DNA of 64,000 nucleotides from Candidatus Zixiibacteriota bacterium (GTDB lineage: Bacteria; Zixibacteria; MSB-5A5; UBA10806; 4484-95). The translations under genes and the position numbers were made by a program. The notes beneath the pieces are model-generated. The model did not search any database, was not told the origin of the DNA, and saw only the letters and a program-made list of their open reading frames with translations. The stretch lies in the NCBI GenBank assembly GCA_024231855.1, contig JAAEQD010000366.1, positions 1-64,000 on the forward strand, in the 5' to 3' direction. Shown here in pieces: positions 55,141 to 63,200 of the stretch (the stretch's first letter is position 1; the number at the start of each line of letters is the position of its first letter).

Positions 55141-56203
55141 GTCAATCATTGATAACGTAATCAGCGATAAAATTATTGCATGTTTTAATAGTGATATACC
55201 TGATTCAATAAATATAGGAGGTAGCTACTCTAAGAATGAATTTTGTCGTATCGATCATAATGGTTACGATTATTGGTTAAGTGATATTGATCTTATTTGC
55301 GTAGTTAATAATAAATATAATGAGACCGATATACAATATATATATAACAGACTACTAACTCTTTCTAGGAGTATTAACCAAAGCAACCCATATTTCCATA
55401 TAGGCCTTAAATTAAGAAAAAAAGATGCATTGCTAAGTGAAGTAAAATCTATGTATTTTTGGGAACTTCTTGATAGTAGTATTCCTTTAAAAGGACCAAC
55501 ATTTAAGGAATATTTTCCCCAAATTAAAGATATTTGCGATCTAATACCTAAAGGCAAATCTCTTTACAAATTACTTTATAATTATTCTAAAATGCGGCTT
55601 TGGTGTAATATATTGTTTCTTCCCCTTCGAATATTTGAGAAAAGAAACATACATGAATCGATATGGTATTCTTATTTTCTTGCAAGAGGTGTTTTAGATT
55701 GGATAACGTGGGATTTGCTTGAAATTGGCATTTGGGAGAATTCTTATAACGAAAGCTTTAATCTATGGAGCAAATATTATTGTAAAGATGAATCTTATAG
55801 AAAATTTCTATCAAAATGCTTGGAATGCAAGATTGGAGAATCCTATATTCCTTTTCATGGTCATTACGAGAAAATCATTAATTATGAGTTAACAAAAACA
55901 AAAGACTATGGAGATCATATACAAAAAGATTTATGTGATGTAGAATTGGAATTCATCAGACACATGTTATTATTTATTATTGATATGATAAACAAAATAC
56001 CTAACTCGAAAGAGATGCAGTATGCAATAACAGCCTACCAATCACTCGCGAAATGTAAACTGGCCCTTAGTCATGAATCACAATATCACCAATGGCAGCA
56101 GCTGAGAATTCTATATAGCAATTATAGATTTTCTAAAGATTATCTTTCCTGGCAAGATCATAATGTTTACACATCTTACTTTCTAAACGTAGGTGGTATA
56201 TAG
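55130..56203 (+). CDS. nucleotidyltransferase-fold protein
   Basis: The 357-aa protein has the polymerase-beta-type nucleotidyltransferase signature GGSYSKNEF (GGS at 30-32) followed by WLSDIDLICVV (D52, D54). The remaining 280 residues are helical with many aromatic residues and are not recognised. Members of the fold add nucleotides to antibiotics, proteins or RNA. It is the last gene of the five-gene operon and is very AT-rich. Confidence 0.7.
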   Translation: MKNKSIIDNVISDKIIACFNSDIPDSINIGGSYSKNEFCRIDHNGYDYWLSDIDLICVVNNKYNETDIQYIYNRLLTLSRSINQSNPYFHIGLKLRKKDALLSEVKSMYFWELLDSSIPLKGPTFKEYFPQIKDICDLIPKGKSLYKLLYNYSKMRLWCNILFLPLRIFEKRNIHESIWYSYFLARGVLDWITWDLLEIGIWENSYNESFNLWSKYYCKDESYRKFLSKCLECKIGESYIPFHGHYEKIINYELTKTKDYGDHIQKDLCDVELEFIRHMLLFIIDMINKIPNSKEMQYAITAYQSLAKCKLALSHESQYHQWQQLRILYSNYRFSKDYLSWQDHNVYTSYFLNVGGI

Positions 56204-56521
56204 TAATTTTCAAAGCATGCAGTAATATGACTAGTTATACAATGAAGGCTAGAGAGATATCGTTATTTTCAAGTCACTTCAACTTCAGGCGAGGTGAGAT
56301 CAGCTTTCACCTCAGGTTTAAGTATCATTTCGATAGTCCTTTGAATCTGATTGGTTTTTTCACCATGGATCCCTCCAGCATTATTCCACATACGTACCAG
56401 TTTGGAGACACAAAGCTTTCCTTTGGAGCTCGATTTATCTCGATAGACAATGAAACGATGAATGCGCGTTTCCAAAAGTCCATAGAGTTTCTCCATTCTC
56501 GTGATTGCAGGCATAAGAAAC
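56204..56521. other. gap, possible gene remnant
   Basis: Overlapping frames occur on both strands (56,227-56,529 plus and 56,269-56,523 minus), neither with a ribosome site. An inverted repeat GAGGTGA/TCACCTC lies near 56,291-56,313. Composition is less AT-rich than the neighbouring genes, suggesting a separate origin or a decayed gene. Confidence 0.35.
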
Positions 56522-57211
56522 ATGTCTAATTCAAATTACTCAAAAAAGCTTATAAAGGAGATGAATCAGTATTATGAAGCGCGCGCACCTTGGCATGATA
56601 TATTCATGGGCTATGAGTCAGAAAGGCAAATGGAAGAATTCAAAAAATCCATTATCGAAATCCTAACTCCTGTTATAATTGGAAAGCGGGTAATCGAAAT
56701 TGCCTGCGGTACGGGAAACTGGACACAGATCATTGCAAAACGAGCTGAATCGGTAACCGCAATAGACGTAAGCCCAACTGCTCTGGGACTGGCTCAACGG
56801 AAATTAGTCAATCACTGTAATGTCTCTTTGATTCAGTGCGATGCCTACAATTTAAATTGTATTGGTGGTTTATATGATGTATCATTTGCGGCTGATTGGT
56901 GGTCTCACATACCGATGGATGTACTCCCATTATTCGTGGAATCCCTCATGAGCAAGCTTAAAAAACGATCTAAAGTCATTTTCTTGGACATGTCGTTCAG
57001 AGAAGATCATAAGGTAGAATCTTGCTATTACGATTTAGATGACAATCGCATCACTCGTCGTATGTTACCCAGTGGTTCGAATTTTATGGTAGTCAAGAAC
57101 TTTCCACATAAAGAAGCACTTAAGAAATTTCTCTCCCCTTATGCCAAAAGAGTCGATTACTATGAATTAAAGGCTCTGTGCAGATGGATGGTCATATTCA
57201 CACCTAAATAG
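56522..57211 (+). CDS. class I SAM-dependent methyltransferase
   Basis: The protein, about 229 aa, has the methyltransferase motif I VIEIACGTGNW and a motif-II-like aspartate (VTAIDVSPTALGLA). It contains an FAADWWSHIP segment typical of small-molecule methyltransferases. The start is uncertain: ATG 56522 gives MSNSNYSKK, and an in-frame GTG at 56501 would add seven residues; neither has a strong ribosome site. Substrate unknown; it may extend the enzyme set of the preceding operon. Confidence 0.82.
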   Translation: MSNSNYSKKLIKEMNQYYEARAPWHDIFMGYESERQMEEFKKSIIEILTPVIIGKRVIEIACGTGNWTQIIAKRAESVTAIDVSPTALGLAQRKLVNHCNVSLIQCDAYNLNCIGGLYDVSFAADWWSHIPMDVLPLFVESLMSKLKKRSKVIFLDMSFREDHKVESCYYDLDDNRITRRMLPSGSNFMVVKNFPHKEALKKFLSPYAKRVDYYELKALCRWMVIFTPK

Positions 57212-57732
57212 CTTTATTAATAGTACCCAATGGACATGCATAGAAGGGATCATTATTCAGTCCACCTTCAGCAATCTCAGCGGCCTGCGGAGATCGCCCT
57301 TTTTACAGCACAATATCTGTCCAAGTTTAACAGAATCTTTCACTACACATCAGGCCCCGAACTGCAATCAGGGCCTAATCCCATCTCTCATGGGAACAGG
57401 GCCACCCAATAAAAGGGGGGCGAGTAGCCCTGATGATAAAGTATTATATATACGCTTGTAGTCAAGTAGATAAATGTTGACGAGAATAATTCCGTAGAGT
57501 AAAATAACATCATCAAAGAGATTAGACCAAGAGGGCTCAATTCGGCCTACACGAATCCGCCGTTTTAAAGATTCTTAATTTTGAATATTAACCAAAGAGA
57601 TACTTACAGCCAAATGGGAAAACTTTGCAAGTATCCTACCTCAGTATTGGTGATCGAAATTGTATCTCTTAATTTCTACAAGCCCTGAAATCAAACAGAA
57701 GCGAGCACTGCGAACGAAACATGCTTCTGCAT
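57212..57732. other. gap between convergent operons
   Basis: No gene is supported in these 521 bp. Two hairpins, AGGCCC/GGGCCT (57352-57376) and CCCAT/ATGGG (57380-57394), could act as terminators between the plus-strand methyltransferase gene and the minus-strand hydrolase gene. Confidence 0.45.
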
Positions 57733-59097
57733 TTACGATTTTGTTACACACTGTATCTTGCCATCCGCCGCGTGACCATTGTTTTGCCAAGCGTAGCCTA
57801 TAATGTCTTCGACTATCTGTTGTATTAACGCATTCGATGTGTTGCCTTCCGAGAAATTGTGTCCGGCGCCTTCTATAAAATGGATGCGCCCTTTGTGAAT
57901 CAAGCTCTCAACTTGCTTATGGTCAACGTATCTATCACAGGTCCCAAAATAATAGTCCACATCTGAATCACTCCCAAATGATATGAGTCCATTGTCATCC
58001 CATAAGTCGGAAGAAAAATCTAGGCCATGTCTTGACATGTTTTCACCATCTATACCCCAAGCCGCCTTACGCGCACCAATATCTATAACTGGGGCCATTA
58101 GGTATTTGTGTATTCTGGCTGATGAAATGTGCTTATACAATAAATTTGCAGAAAGACTATGAGCACAAAGAGCTACTGGACCGCATTTCACATAATAATT
58201 GGTTACGGCATCAAGACTTGCTAATTCGGTTTCTAAACATCTATAGATCGGGGGGCTTTCTCCTGAGCCCACCGGATCGAATACCGCACTTCTTACTCCA
58301 TACTCTGCCAACTCTCTAGCCATACGATTATAGAGATTGTATGGGCCAAATCTAGAAGAACCAAAAATACCTGGATAGATCAAAGCAGTAACTTTATTGA
58401 GTATTGATAATTTCGGAATATACTCCGTAAGAATTACATCACCGCAGGCCGTTGTTAATGTCTTGTGTTTGATTGCTGGCCATTGGTCCATTTCAATATC
58501 CCACTCATCCACAGGCACGGCTGCTCCATTCGCAAATCCAACATTTAGGTATCTATCGCTCGTGGGAAGGATGCCTTGAGAAAAATTCGTCAGCTTAACT
58601 AGTAAAGAATTCGATAGGATAAATATTGCATCGTTTCCAATGTGTTGTCCTTGTGTGTTCCACCACCTGCCAATCTCGTTAGCCATAATGTCCGGATCGG
58701 CTAGTTCCTTTAATATCGTTTTATTATATGGCAATACCCTATACCGAAACAACTCCATGGCATTCGCCAGACGCCGATTAAATCTTCTGAACTCAGAGTG
58801 AGACAGGCCAGCGTATTTACCAAGATTAATCGGCAAGAGATCTAAGCCAATAGCATCGATATTAAGCATCAACTTCAAAGCACTACTGGTGTATGCGCAC
58901 TGTGTGGTTGAGCCAGATAGAATCTTTGTAACACCATTAATTTTAATATATCTTATCAATGCAGAAATTTGATGCTTCGTCCAAGGCGTTGGTTTGCATT
59001 CATCTGACTCCCCGTGAATATCATGCAAATTCTTGGTGGTTTCTACATGACGAGCAAAATGTATATTTTTTCCTGCAAGTACAGCAATCGTTTCCAA
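57733..59097 (-). CDS. histidine phosphatase-alpha/beta hydrolase fusion protein
   Basis: The 454-aa protein appears to fuse two enzymes. Residues 1 to about 190 look like a phosphoglycerate-mutase-type histidine phosphatase: RHVETTKN (R16, H17) and LSGSTTQCAYTSSAL near 60. Residues about 200-440 look like an alpha/beta hydrolase: VFDPVGSGES, the nucleophile elbow ALCAHSLSAN near 310 (AHSLS rather than the common GxSxG) and a late GAGHNFSEG histidine. The TTG start has GAGGAA upstream. It lies 13 bp after the methyltransferase gene and ends the operon. A combined dephosphorylation and ester or thioester cleavage of a metabolite is plausible. Confidence 0.72.
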   Translation of the reverse strand: METIAVLAGKNIHFARHVETTKNLHDIHGESDECKPTPWTKHQISALIRYIKINGVTKILSGSTTQCAYTSSALKLMLNIDAIGLDLLPINLGKYAGLSHSEFRRFNRRLANAMELFRYRVLPYNKTILKELADPDIMANEIGRWWNTQGQHIGNDAIFILSNSLLVKLTNFSQGILPTSDRYLNVGFANGAAVPVDEWDIEMDQWPAIKHKTLTTACGDVILTEYIPKLSILNKVTALIYPGIFGSSRFGPYNLYNRMARELAEYGVRSAVFDPVGSGESPPIYRCLETELASLDAVTNYYVKCGPVALCAHSLSANLLYKHISSARIHKYLMAPVIDIGARKAAWGIDGENMSRHGLDFSSDLWDDNGLISFGSDSDVDYYFGTCDRYVDHKQVESLIHKGRIHFIEGAGHNFSEGNTSNALIQQIVEDIIGYAWQNNGHAADGKIQCVTKS

Positions 59098-59110
59098 AAT
59101 GCGTTATTCC

Positions 59111-59857
59111 TCAACAACGTGTTAGTTCAATAAGTGTATGATAGTGCTGAAATGAATATTGCTCTCTAGGATCAAAACGCTCTTCCATCATTGCCATACC
59201 TATCTCGAACTCATTCTCAGGAAGCATGTGAAGTGTTGTGTTATGCTTCTCGCGAAACCTCGAAAGCAAATCTGAGCCCAATATACTATACTGATTGCAC
59301 TTATTGGTTTGCCTTGAGCAATAAAAGTCGTGATATTGCACGGTATTAAGTAACTTCCGAATGGTCGGATAGCGCGAAGCATTTACCTCCAAAGCAGTAG
59401 GGAAATAATCGTTAAATGGTCTGCGCTCTAGATCTGCCAGACTACATGTTTTAATCCAGATACTTCCATGCTTTCTCAGCACTTCATCAATGTTGTCAAA
59501 GAGAACTTCTAGTTCACAAGAATCGATTTGATGAAGCATCATTATGGCACTAATTACATCAAAAGCATGACTAGGAAAAGGAAGATTCAATGCATCTGCA
59601 TTCAACGCAGGAACTTTCCTGCTGGCAACCTCAATTTGGTGTGGCGATCTATCGATTCCAATTGCTAGTAGTCCTTTATTCGCAAATGAGTGCGTATAAC
59701 GTCCGGTCCCGCAGCCTATGTCCAATAGGGTACGCGTCGTACCGGAGTCTAAGTTCCTAACAAACCAAGAGCAGTGCTCTTCAACTTCATCATAACCATC
59801 TAAACGATTACTGTTAAAGTTTGCGGCGGCGGTTTTGTAATAAGAATCGTAGTTCAT
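59111..59857 (-). CDS. class I SAM-dependent methyltransferase
   Basis: The 248-aa protein has motif I LLDIGCGTGRY at residues 44-54, then IGIDRSPHQIEVA and LNADALNLPFPSHAFDVI, the usual order for a Methyltransf_11-type enzyme. Its start is 1 bp after the Nudix gene's stop, so the two are coupled. Substrate unknown. Confidence 0.87.
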   Translation of the reverse strand: MNYDSYYKTAAANFNSNRLDGYDEVEEHCSWFVRNLDSGTTRTLLDIGCGTGRYTHSFANKGLLAIGIDRSPHQIEVASRKVPALNADALNLPFPSHAFDVISAIMMLHQIDSCELEVLFDNIDEVLRKHGSIWIKTCSLADLERRPFNDYFPTALEVNASRYPTIRKLLNTVQYHDFYCSRQTNKCNQYSILGSDLLSRFREKHNTTLHMLPENEFEIGMAMMEERFDPREQYSFQHYHTLIELTRC

Positions 59858-59858
59858 T

Positions 59859-60506
59859 TTATGACACGGCCAATACCTTGTTCCCCGCTAATAGCCGCTC
59901 TGACATAATGTGTATCGTTAGGTAATAACGTTGTATCCTGGGCAAAAAGTGACTTAACGCGAAGCCACGATTATTTTTCTTCCATGTTCTAGTTGGTGCA
60001 TCGTAGTATATGCCATCGCAATCCACGGATTCTGCTTTCCCGGTGAATAGTTCTATCCCCCTTGCAATGGACAGCCAAATCAGTCCGGACACTTCTTCTA
60101 CTTGTGGAGTAAAATCTTCCAGATCTAGATCTAACTTTGCTAGGTGTACCGCTTGATATTCTCTATTCTTTTGACCGTTCTCTTGGTCTGCCACTTCTAC
60201 ACGGTACCCTAAGCTATGGATATCTCGATAATCGAGAGATATTCCCAGTTCTTCTTCTGCTTCGCGGATACCTTGCTCCACAGTTTCACCTGCGAGAATG
60301 TGTCCAGCTGCACTTACGTCTAACATATCTGGGAAGTTTTTCATCTCCTTTGACCTCCATTGATAAAGGATTTGCCCTCCGTTTCGTGGAGAAGTCAACC
60401 AAAGATGGAATGTCTTATGCCATAAACCCTCCATGTGAGCTTTCACTCGTTCTTCAGTGCCAAGAAGACGTAAATCTGCGTCATAGACGTCAATGAATTC
60501 GCTCAT
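59859..60506 (-). CDS. Nudix hydrolase (isopentenyl-diphosphate isomerase-like subgroup)
   Basis: The 215-aa protein resembles Nudix enzymes of the Idi/YfcD type, with VYDADLRLLG and EGLWHKTFHLWL at the N-terminus. The Nudix box runs from G68 to I89 (GHILAGETVEQGIREAEEEL, then GI). It has six rather than the usual seven residues between the first glutamate and the RE pair. It may hydrolyse a nucleotide-linked metabolite. It lies between a membrane helical-repeat gene and the methyltransferase gene. Confidence 0.83.
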   Translation of the reverse strand: MSEFIDVYDADLRLLGTEERVKAHMEGLWHKTFHLWLTSPRNGGQILYQWRSKEMKNFPDMLDVSAAGHILAGETVEQGIREAEEELGISLDYRDIHSLGYRVEVADQENGQKNREYQAVHLAKLDLDLEDFTPQVEEVSGLIWLSIARGIELFTGKAESVDCDGIYYDAPTRTWKKNNRGFALSHFLPRIQRYYLTIHIMSERLLAGNKVLAVS

Positions 60507-60525
60507 TATTACCTCTTTGTTTCTG

Positions 60526-61590
60526 TTAGGCGTTTTTTGCTTGGGCTAATGCGATCGTTGAAATAGACCCTTCAAAACCGGAGCTACTCATAATTTTTTC
60601 CCGCCTTGCTTTGGCTTCGAGTGCTTCGATATCCTCGTGCAATGCTGAAAGGAGCCTCTCCACTAATACAAGCGTTTTCGCTTCGCGCTCAAGATCACCA
60701 ACTTGTTTAAATAGGCGTATAGCGATCTTTGTTTCAGCTAATGCTTGCGTCGCCTTATCCCTAGTGATTGTATCGTTTGATGGTACAGTACCACTTAAAT
60801 GCAAACCAATGTTCTTGGCGATTAGAAAGCCTCTGGCGTGGTGCACTTGCGCTTGATCACATGTGATTCGTTGCCCGAAGCCTTTCATTAAAGCAACGTT
60901 CTTAGATAGCTCCGAGATGATGCTATCGCAGTGAGCAAGATGTTCCTTCTGCATTTCCGCATTCGGGGACAAAAACGCAAGATGACGATATGCTTTTGCT
61001 AATGCCAAATTACATCGAACAATATTTTCTTCTTCTGTAACTTCCATGTCAGAAAGCAAAGCAATAGCTTTTGAAATATTACCTGCAGCCTCATGTGAGC
61101 GACCTTGAAGATGAATAGCCCATCCCAAGTCATCGATCAAGATTTCTCCTTTAGATAGATTATCGTTAAGTATCGCAGCCGAACCGATGGTAATCTTCCC
61201 TAGTTGCTCGCGTGAAGAATGCAATCCCAATAAATGAAATAAGTGAGTAAGCTTATTTCGCAACTGAACGACAGATTTGTTTTTCTGAACTGACTTGAGA
61301 TAACTTGCGTACATTAGTACTGACCGAGCAAAATCGTGACTTGGAATTCGCACTTCGGTTACGGGCTTACGCTCATCCACTAACCACAGTTCCGCTATTA
61401 GCATGATTATCGTGCATATCATAATGAAGTGGCCTAAATCAGCAGAAAGGATTGACAAAAGATCAATACCGAACCGGGTTAGCAATTGATCAATCGCAGC
61501 AAGTGACAAAGTTATTGCAAGCAATCTGGATAAAGAGTTTATTACTCCTTGAGCTATGAAATGTCTCTTTATTAGATTTAATATTCTCAT
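60526..61590 (-). CDS. membrane-anchored helical-repeat (TPR-like) protein
   Basis: The 354-aa protein has two hydrophobic N-terminal segments (about residues 18-40 and 48-68: LLAITLSLAAIDQLL and FIMICTIIMLIAELWLV), followed by a cytosolic helical-repeat region with TPR-like pairs (GWAIHLQGRSHEAAGNISKA, then RCNLALAKAYRHLAF). Helical repeats usually mediate protein contacts. It is first in the minus-strand operon, 19 bp before the Nudix gene, and may dock the enzymes at the membrane. Confidence 0.65.
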   Translation of the reverse strand: MRILNLIKRHFIAQGVINSLSRLLAITLSLAAIDQLLTRFGIDLLSILSADLGHFIMICTIIMLIAELWLVDERKPVTEVRIPSHDFARSVLMYASYLKSVQKNKSVVQLRNKLTHLFHLLGLHSSREQLGKITIGSAAILNDNLSKGEILIDDLGWAIHLQGRSHEAAGNISKAIALLSDMEVTEEENIVRCNLALAKAYRHLAFLSPNAEMQKEHLAHCDSIISELSKNVALMKGFGQRITCDQAQVHHARGFLIAKNIGLHLSGTVPSNDTITRDKATQALAETKIAIRLFKQVGDLEREAKTLVLVERLLSALHEDIEALEAKARREKIMSSSGFEGSISTIALAQAKNA

Positions 61591-62196
61591 ATATCAACCC
61601 CGATCCTTCTGGTGAGCTGGCAGTTAGGTATGACGAGTCAGAAGGTAGAATGTGGACGTACCGATCTGCACGCGCATCGCTCTCTCGTCCAGAGCCAACC
61701 AGGTAGTTATGAACAGATGACTTCCCATCGCTGGTGGTTATCCATAGTTAAAATTAACATCTCTGAGTAGTAAACGCAACATGTTTTTTTTAGATCACCG
61801 ACAGAAAACGTCTTTGACTGCCCGACCTGCCCCCATATTTCAACGCAGTTTGAGAGATAGTCTATTGGGCGGATCGGAGAAGGAGGCAGCAATGGGCCGA
61901 AAACACTTAACAGTCGAATCTAACGTGTCATGTGGCCCACCATCTGTATGGTAGTTCGCAGTCCGGCCTCATCTTCGCTCTAGACAATCCCTATATCCCG
62001 TCAAAGCCTACCGTGCCTAAAAACATATGTAATAAAAGCTCAATTATCCTGCGGCAACAATACGACAACATTCGATGGTATATCTGTGGTCCTTACTGGT
62101 GTTCTCTGACGCTTTCTGATGGAGGTTAAAAAGACGGGGCACGTATACTCCCGTCATTTATTTACAGCAGTTTCGGAAAAGTAGCATTTAAAAGCT
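61591..62196. other. right-end gap of the island
   Basis: Roughly 600 bp between the last minus-strand gene and the right attachment region. Short frames on both strands lack ribosome sites and family resemblance. It probably holds the promoter of the minus-strand operon near 61,600-61,700; nothing else can be supported. Confidence 0.45.
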
Positions 62197-62212
62197 GTCA
62201 CGATTTGGTCAC
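62197..62212 (+). repeat. right-end copy of the integrase arm sequence
   Basis: GTCACGATTTGGTCAC is identical to 17,746-17,761 at the left end and in the same orientation. It lies 35 bp inside attR. Confidence 0.65.
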
Positions 62213-62247
62213 GGTGTGATGTAACTTCTTGTGCCGCAACGCAAGTG

Positions 62248-62275
62248 CGGGGTTCGATTCCCCGTAGCGCTACCA
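62248..62275 (+). repeat. attR, repeat of tRNA-Glu 3' end
   Basis: The 28 bp are identical to the 3' end of tRNA-Glu at 17,600-17,627, including CCA. The upstream bases do not form a tRNA, so this is the right attachment site and not a second gene. Confidence 0.93.
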
Positions 62276-62360
62276 ATTGGGGATTGATTTCTACTATAAA
62301 GCCACTTGCGATTCCTGATTCGAATATATATTTTATCATATTATTATGGGAGTTTAAACT

Positions 62361-62948
62361 ATGGAATTTGTTTCGATCTTTATGACATTATTTCTTATCA
62401 TGGATCCGTTCGGGAATATCCCCGTCTTCCTTTCCGTGTTGGAAAAAGTCAAACCTGAAAGAAGACGAGTCGTATTAATTCGTGAATTAATCTTTTCCCT
62501 AATCGTTATCATTGTCTGCATACTTATCGGCGAAAAGATAGTACGATTCACGGGACTGGAACAGGAATCGATTAGTATTACCGGCGGTATAATACTATTT
62601 CTAATTGCTATCAAAATGATATTTCCATATAGAATATTCGAATATAAGGATGAAGTGGAAAGCGAACCATTTATCGTTCCCCTGGCTATTCCCCTAATAG
62701 CCGGCCCCTCGCTCATGGCGGTTCTCCTGCTTTTCTCATCATCGGAATCAGGTACATTTATAGAAATCATCCTGGCCGGTTCACTCGCCTAGCTGTTAAC
62801 ATCAGTAATTCTCCTTTCTTCGACATATTTACTCAGGTTTTTTGGGAAAAGGGGATTGACTGCCATAGAGAAACTGATGGGGATGATTCTCGTGGCTATT
62901 TCGGTGCAGTTACTCCTTGATGGTATCTCGATGTATATCAAGAAATAG
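62361..62948 (+). pseudogene. marC: MarC family membrane protein interrupted by an amber codon
   Basis: The frame encodes a MarC-type multi-pass membrane protein (FLIMDPFGNIPVFLSVLEKV at the start, PLAIPLIAGPSLMAVLLLF in the middle). A TAG at 62790-62792 stops it at 143 aa, yet the same frame continues for 51 more codons (L-LTSVILLSSTYLLRFFGKR and LMGMILVAISVQLLLDGI) to a normal stop at 62948. The joined length of about 195 aa equals the family norm. A TGG to TAG change is the simplest cause. It may be a recent pseudogene, a sequencing error or read-through. Confidence 0.85.
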
Positions 62949-62980
62949 CAGTCTGAATGAACATCAGGTTTCCCTTATTA

Positions 62981-63038
62981 GGGTCAATTAGTTAGAGTGG
63001 TTTTCAGCCCTTAAACCGGGATTTGTCCTGGCAGCGCC
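62981..63038 (+). pseudogene. decayed tRNA-Glu(UUC)-like sequence
   Basis: AGTGGTTTTCAGCCC followed by TTAAACCGGGATTTG and then GGCAGCGCCA aligns with the anticodon arm, variable loop, T arm and acceptor end of the intact tRNA-Glu. The anticodon loop reads TTTTCAG, giving UUC. Deletions in the T arm and a lost 5' acceptor strand mean it cannot fold as a working tRNA. Confidence 0.6.
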
Positions 63039-63200
63039 AATCTGGAACCATTGACTTATATTCCTAATAAGCAATTACGTATGAAACATATTAATATTAG
63101 TCCTAAAATTACCGAAAAATAATAATATTATAGAAATAATCGTACGATCTGGATAATCGCGATAGTTTATAATTATTAAGATAACTAAAAGGAGAGAAAA

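Larger units (their letters stand above)
17600..62275. mobile_element. tRNA-Glu-integrated genomic island with defence cargo
   Basis: The element is bounded by a 28-bp direct repeat of the tRNA-Glu 3' end, and a tyrosine integrase lies 137 bp inside the left end. It carries excisionase-like HTH genes, a primase-helicase replication module, an sspBCD-sspFGH-like defence operon, a Cas4-like nuclease operon, small peptide genes and two enzyme operons. Its base composition is visibly AT-richer than the flanks. No structural phage genes or conjugation genes are recognisable, so transfer would need a helper or an unrecognised mechanism. Confidence 0.92.

Noticed and set aside
56227-56529. Overlapping frames on both strands between two operons
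   Set aside because: Neither has a ribosome site or a recognisable domain; listed only as a possible remnant.
50540-60587. 16-bp match between 50540-50555 and the complement of 60572-60587
   Set aside because: In about 45 kb on both strands one such match is expected by chance, and no longer similarity surrounds it.
62220-62275. Possible second complete tRNA-Glu at the right end
   Set aside because: Only the 3' 28 bp match; the upstream sequence cannot form the D and anticodon arms, so it is attR.
17600-62275. Complete prophage
   Set aside because: Integrase, excisionase-like and replication genes are present but no terminase, portal, capsid, tail or lysis genes are recognisable.
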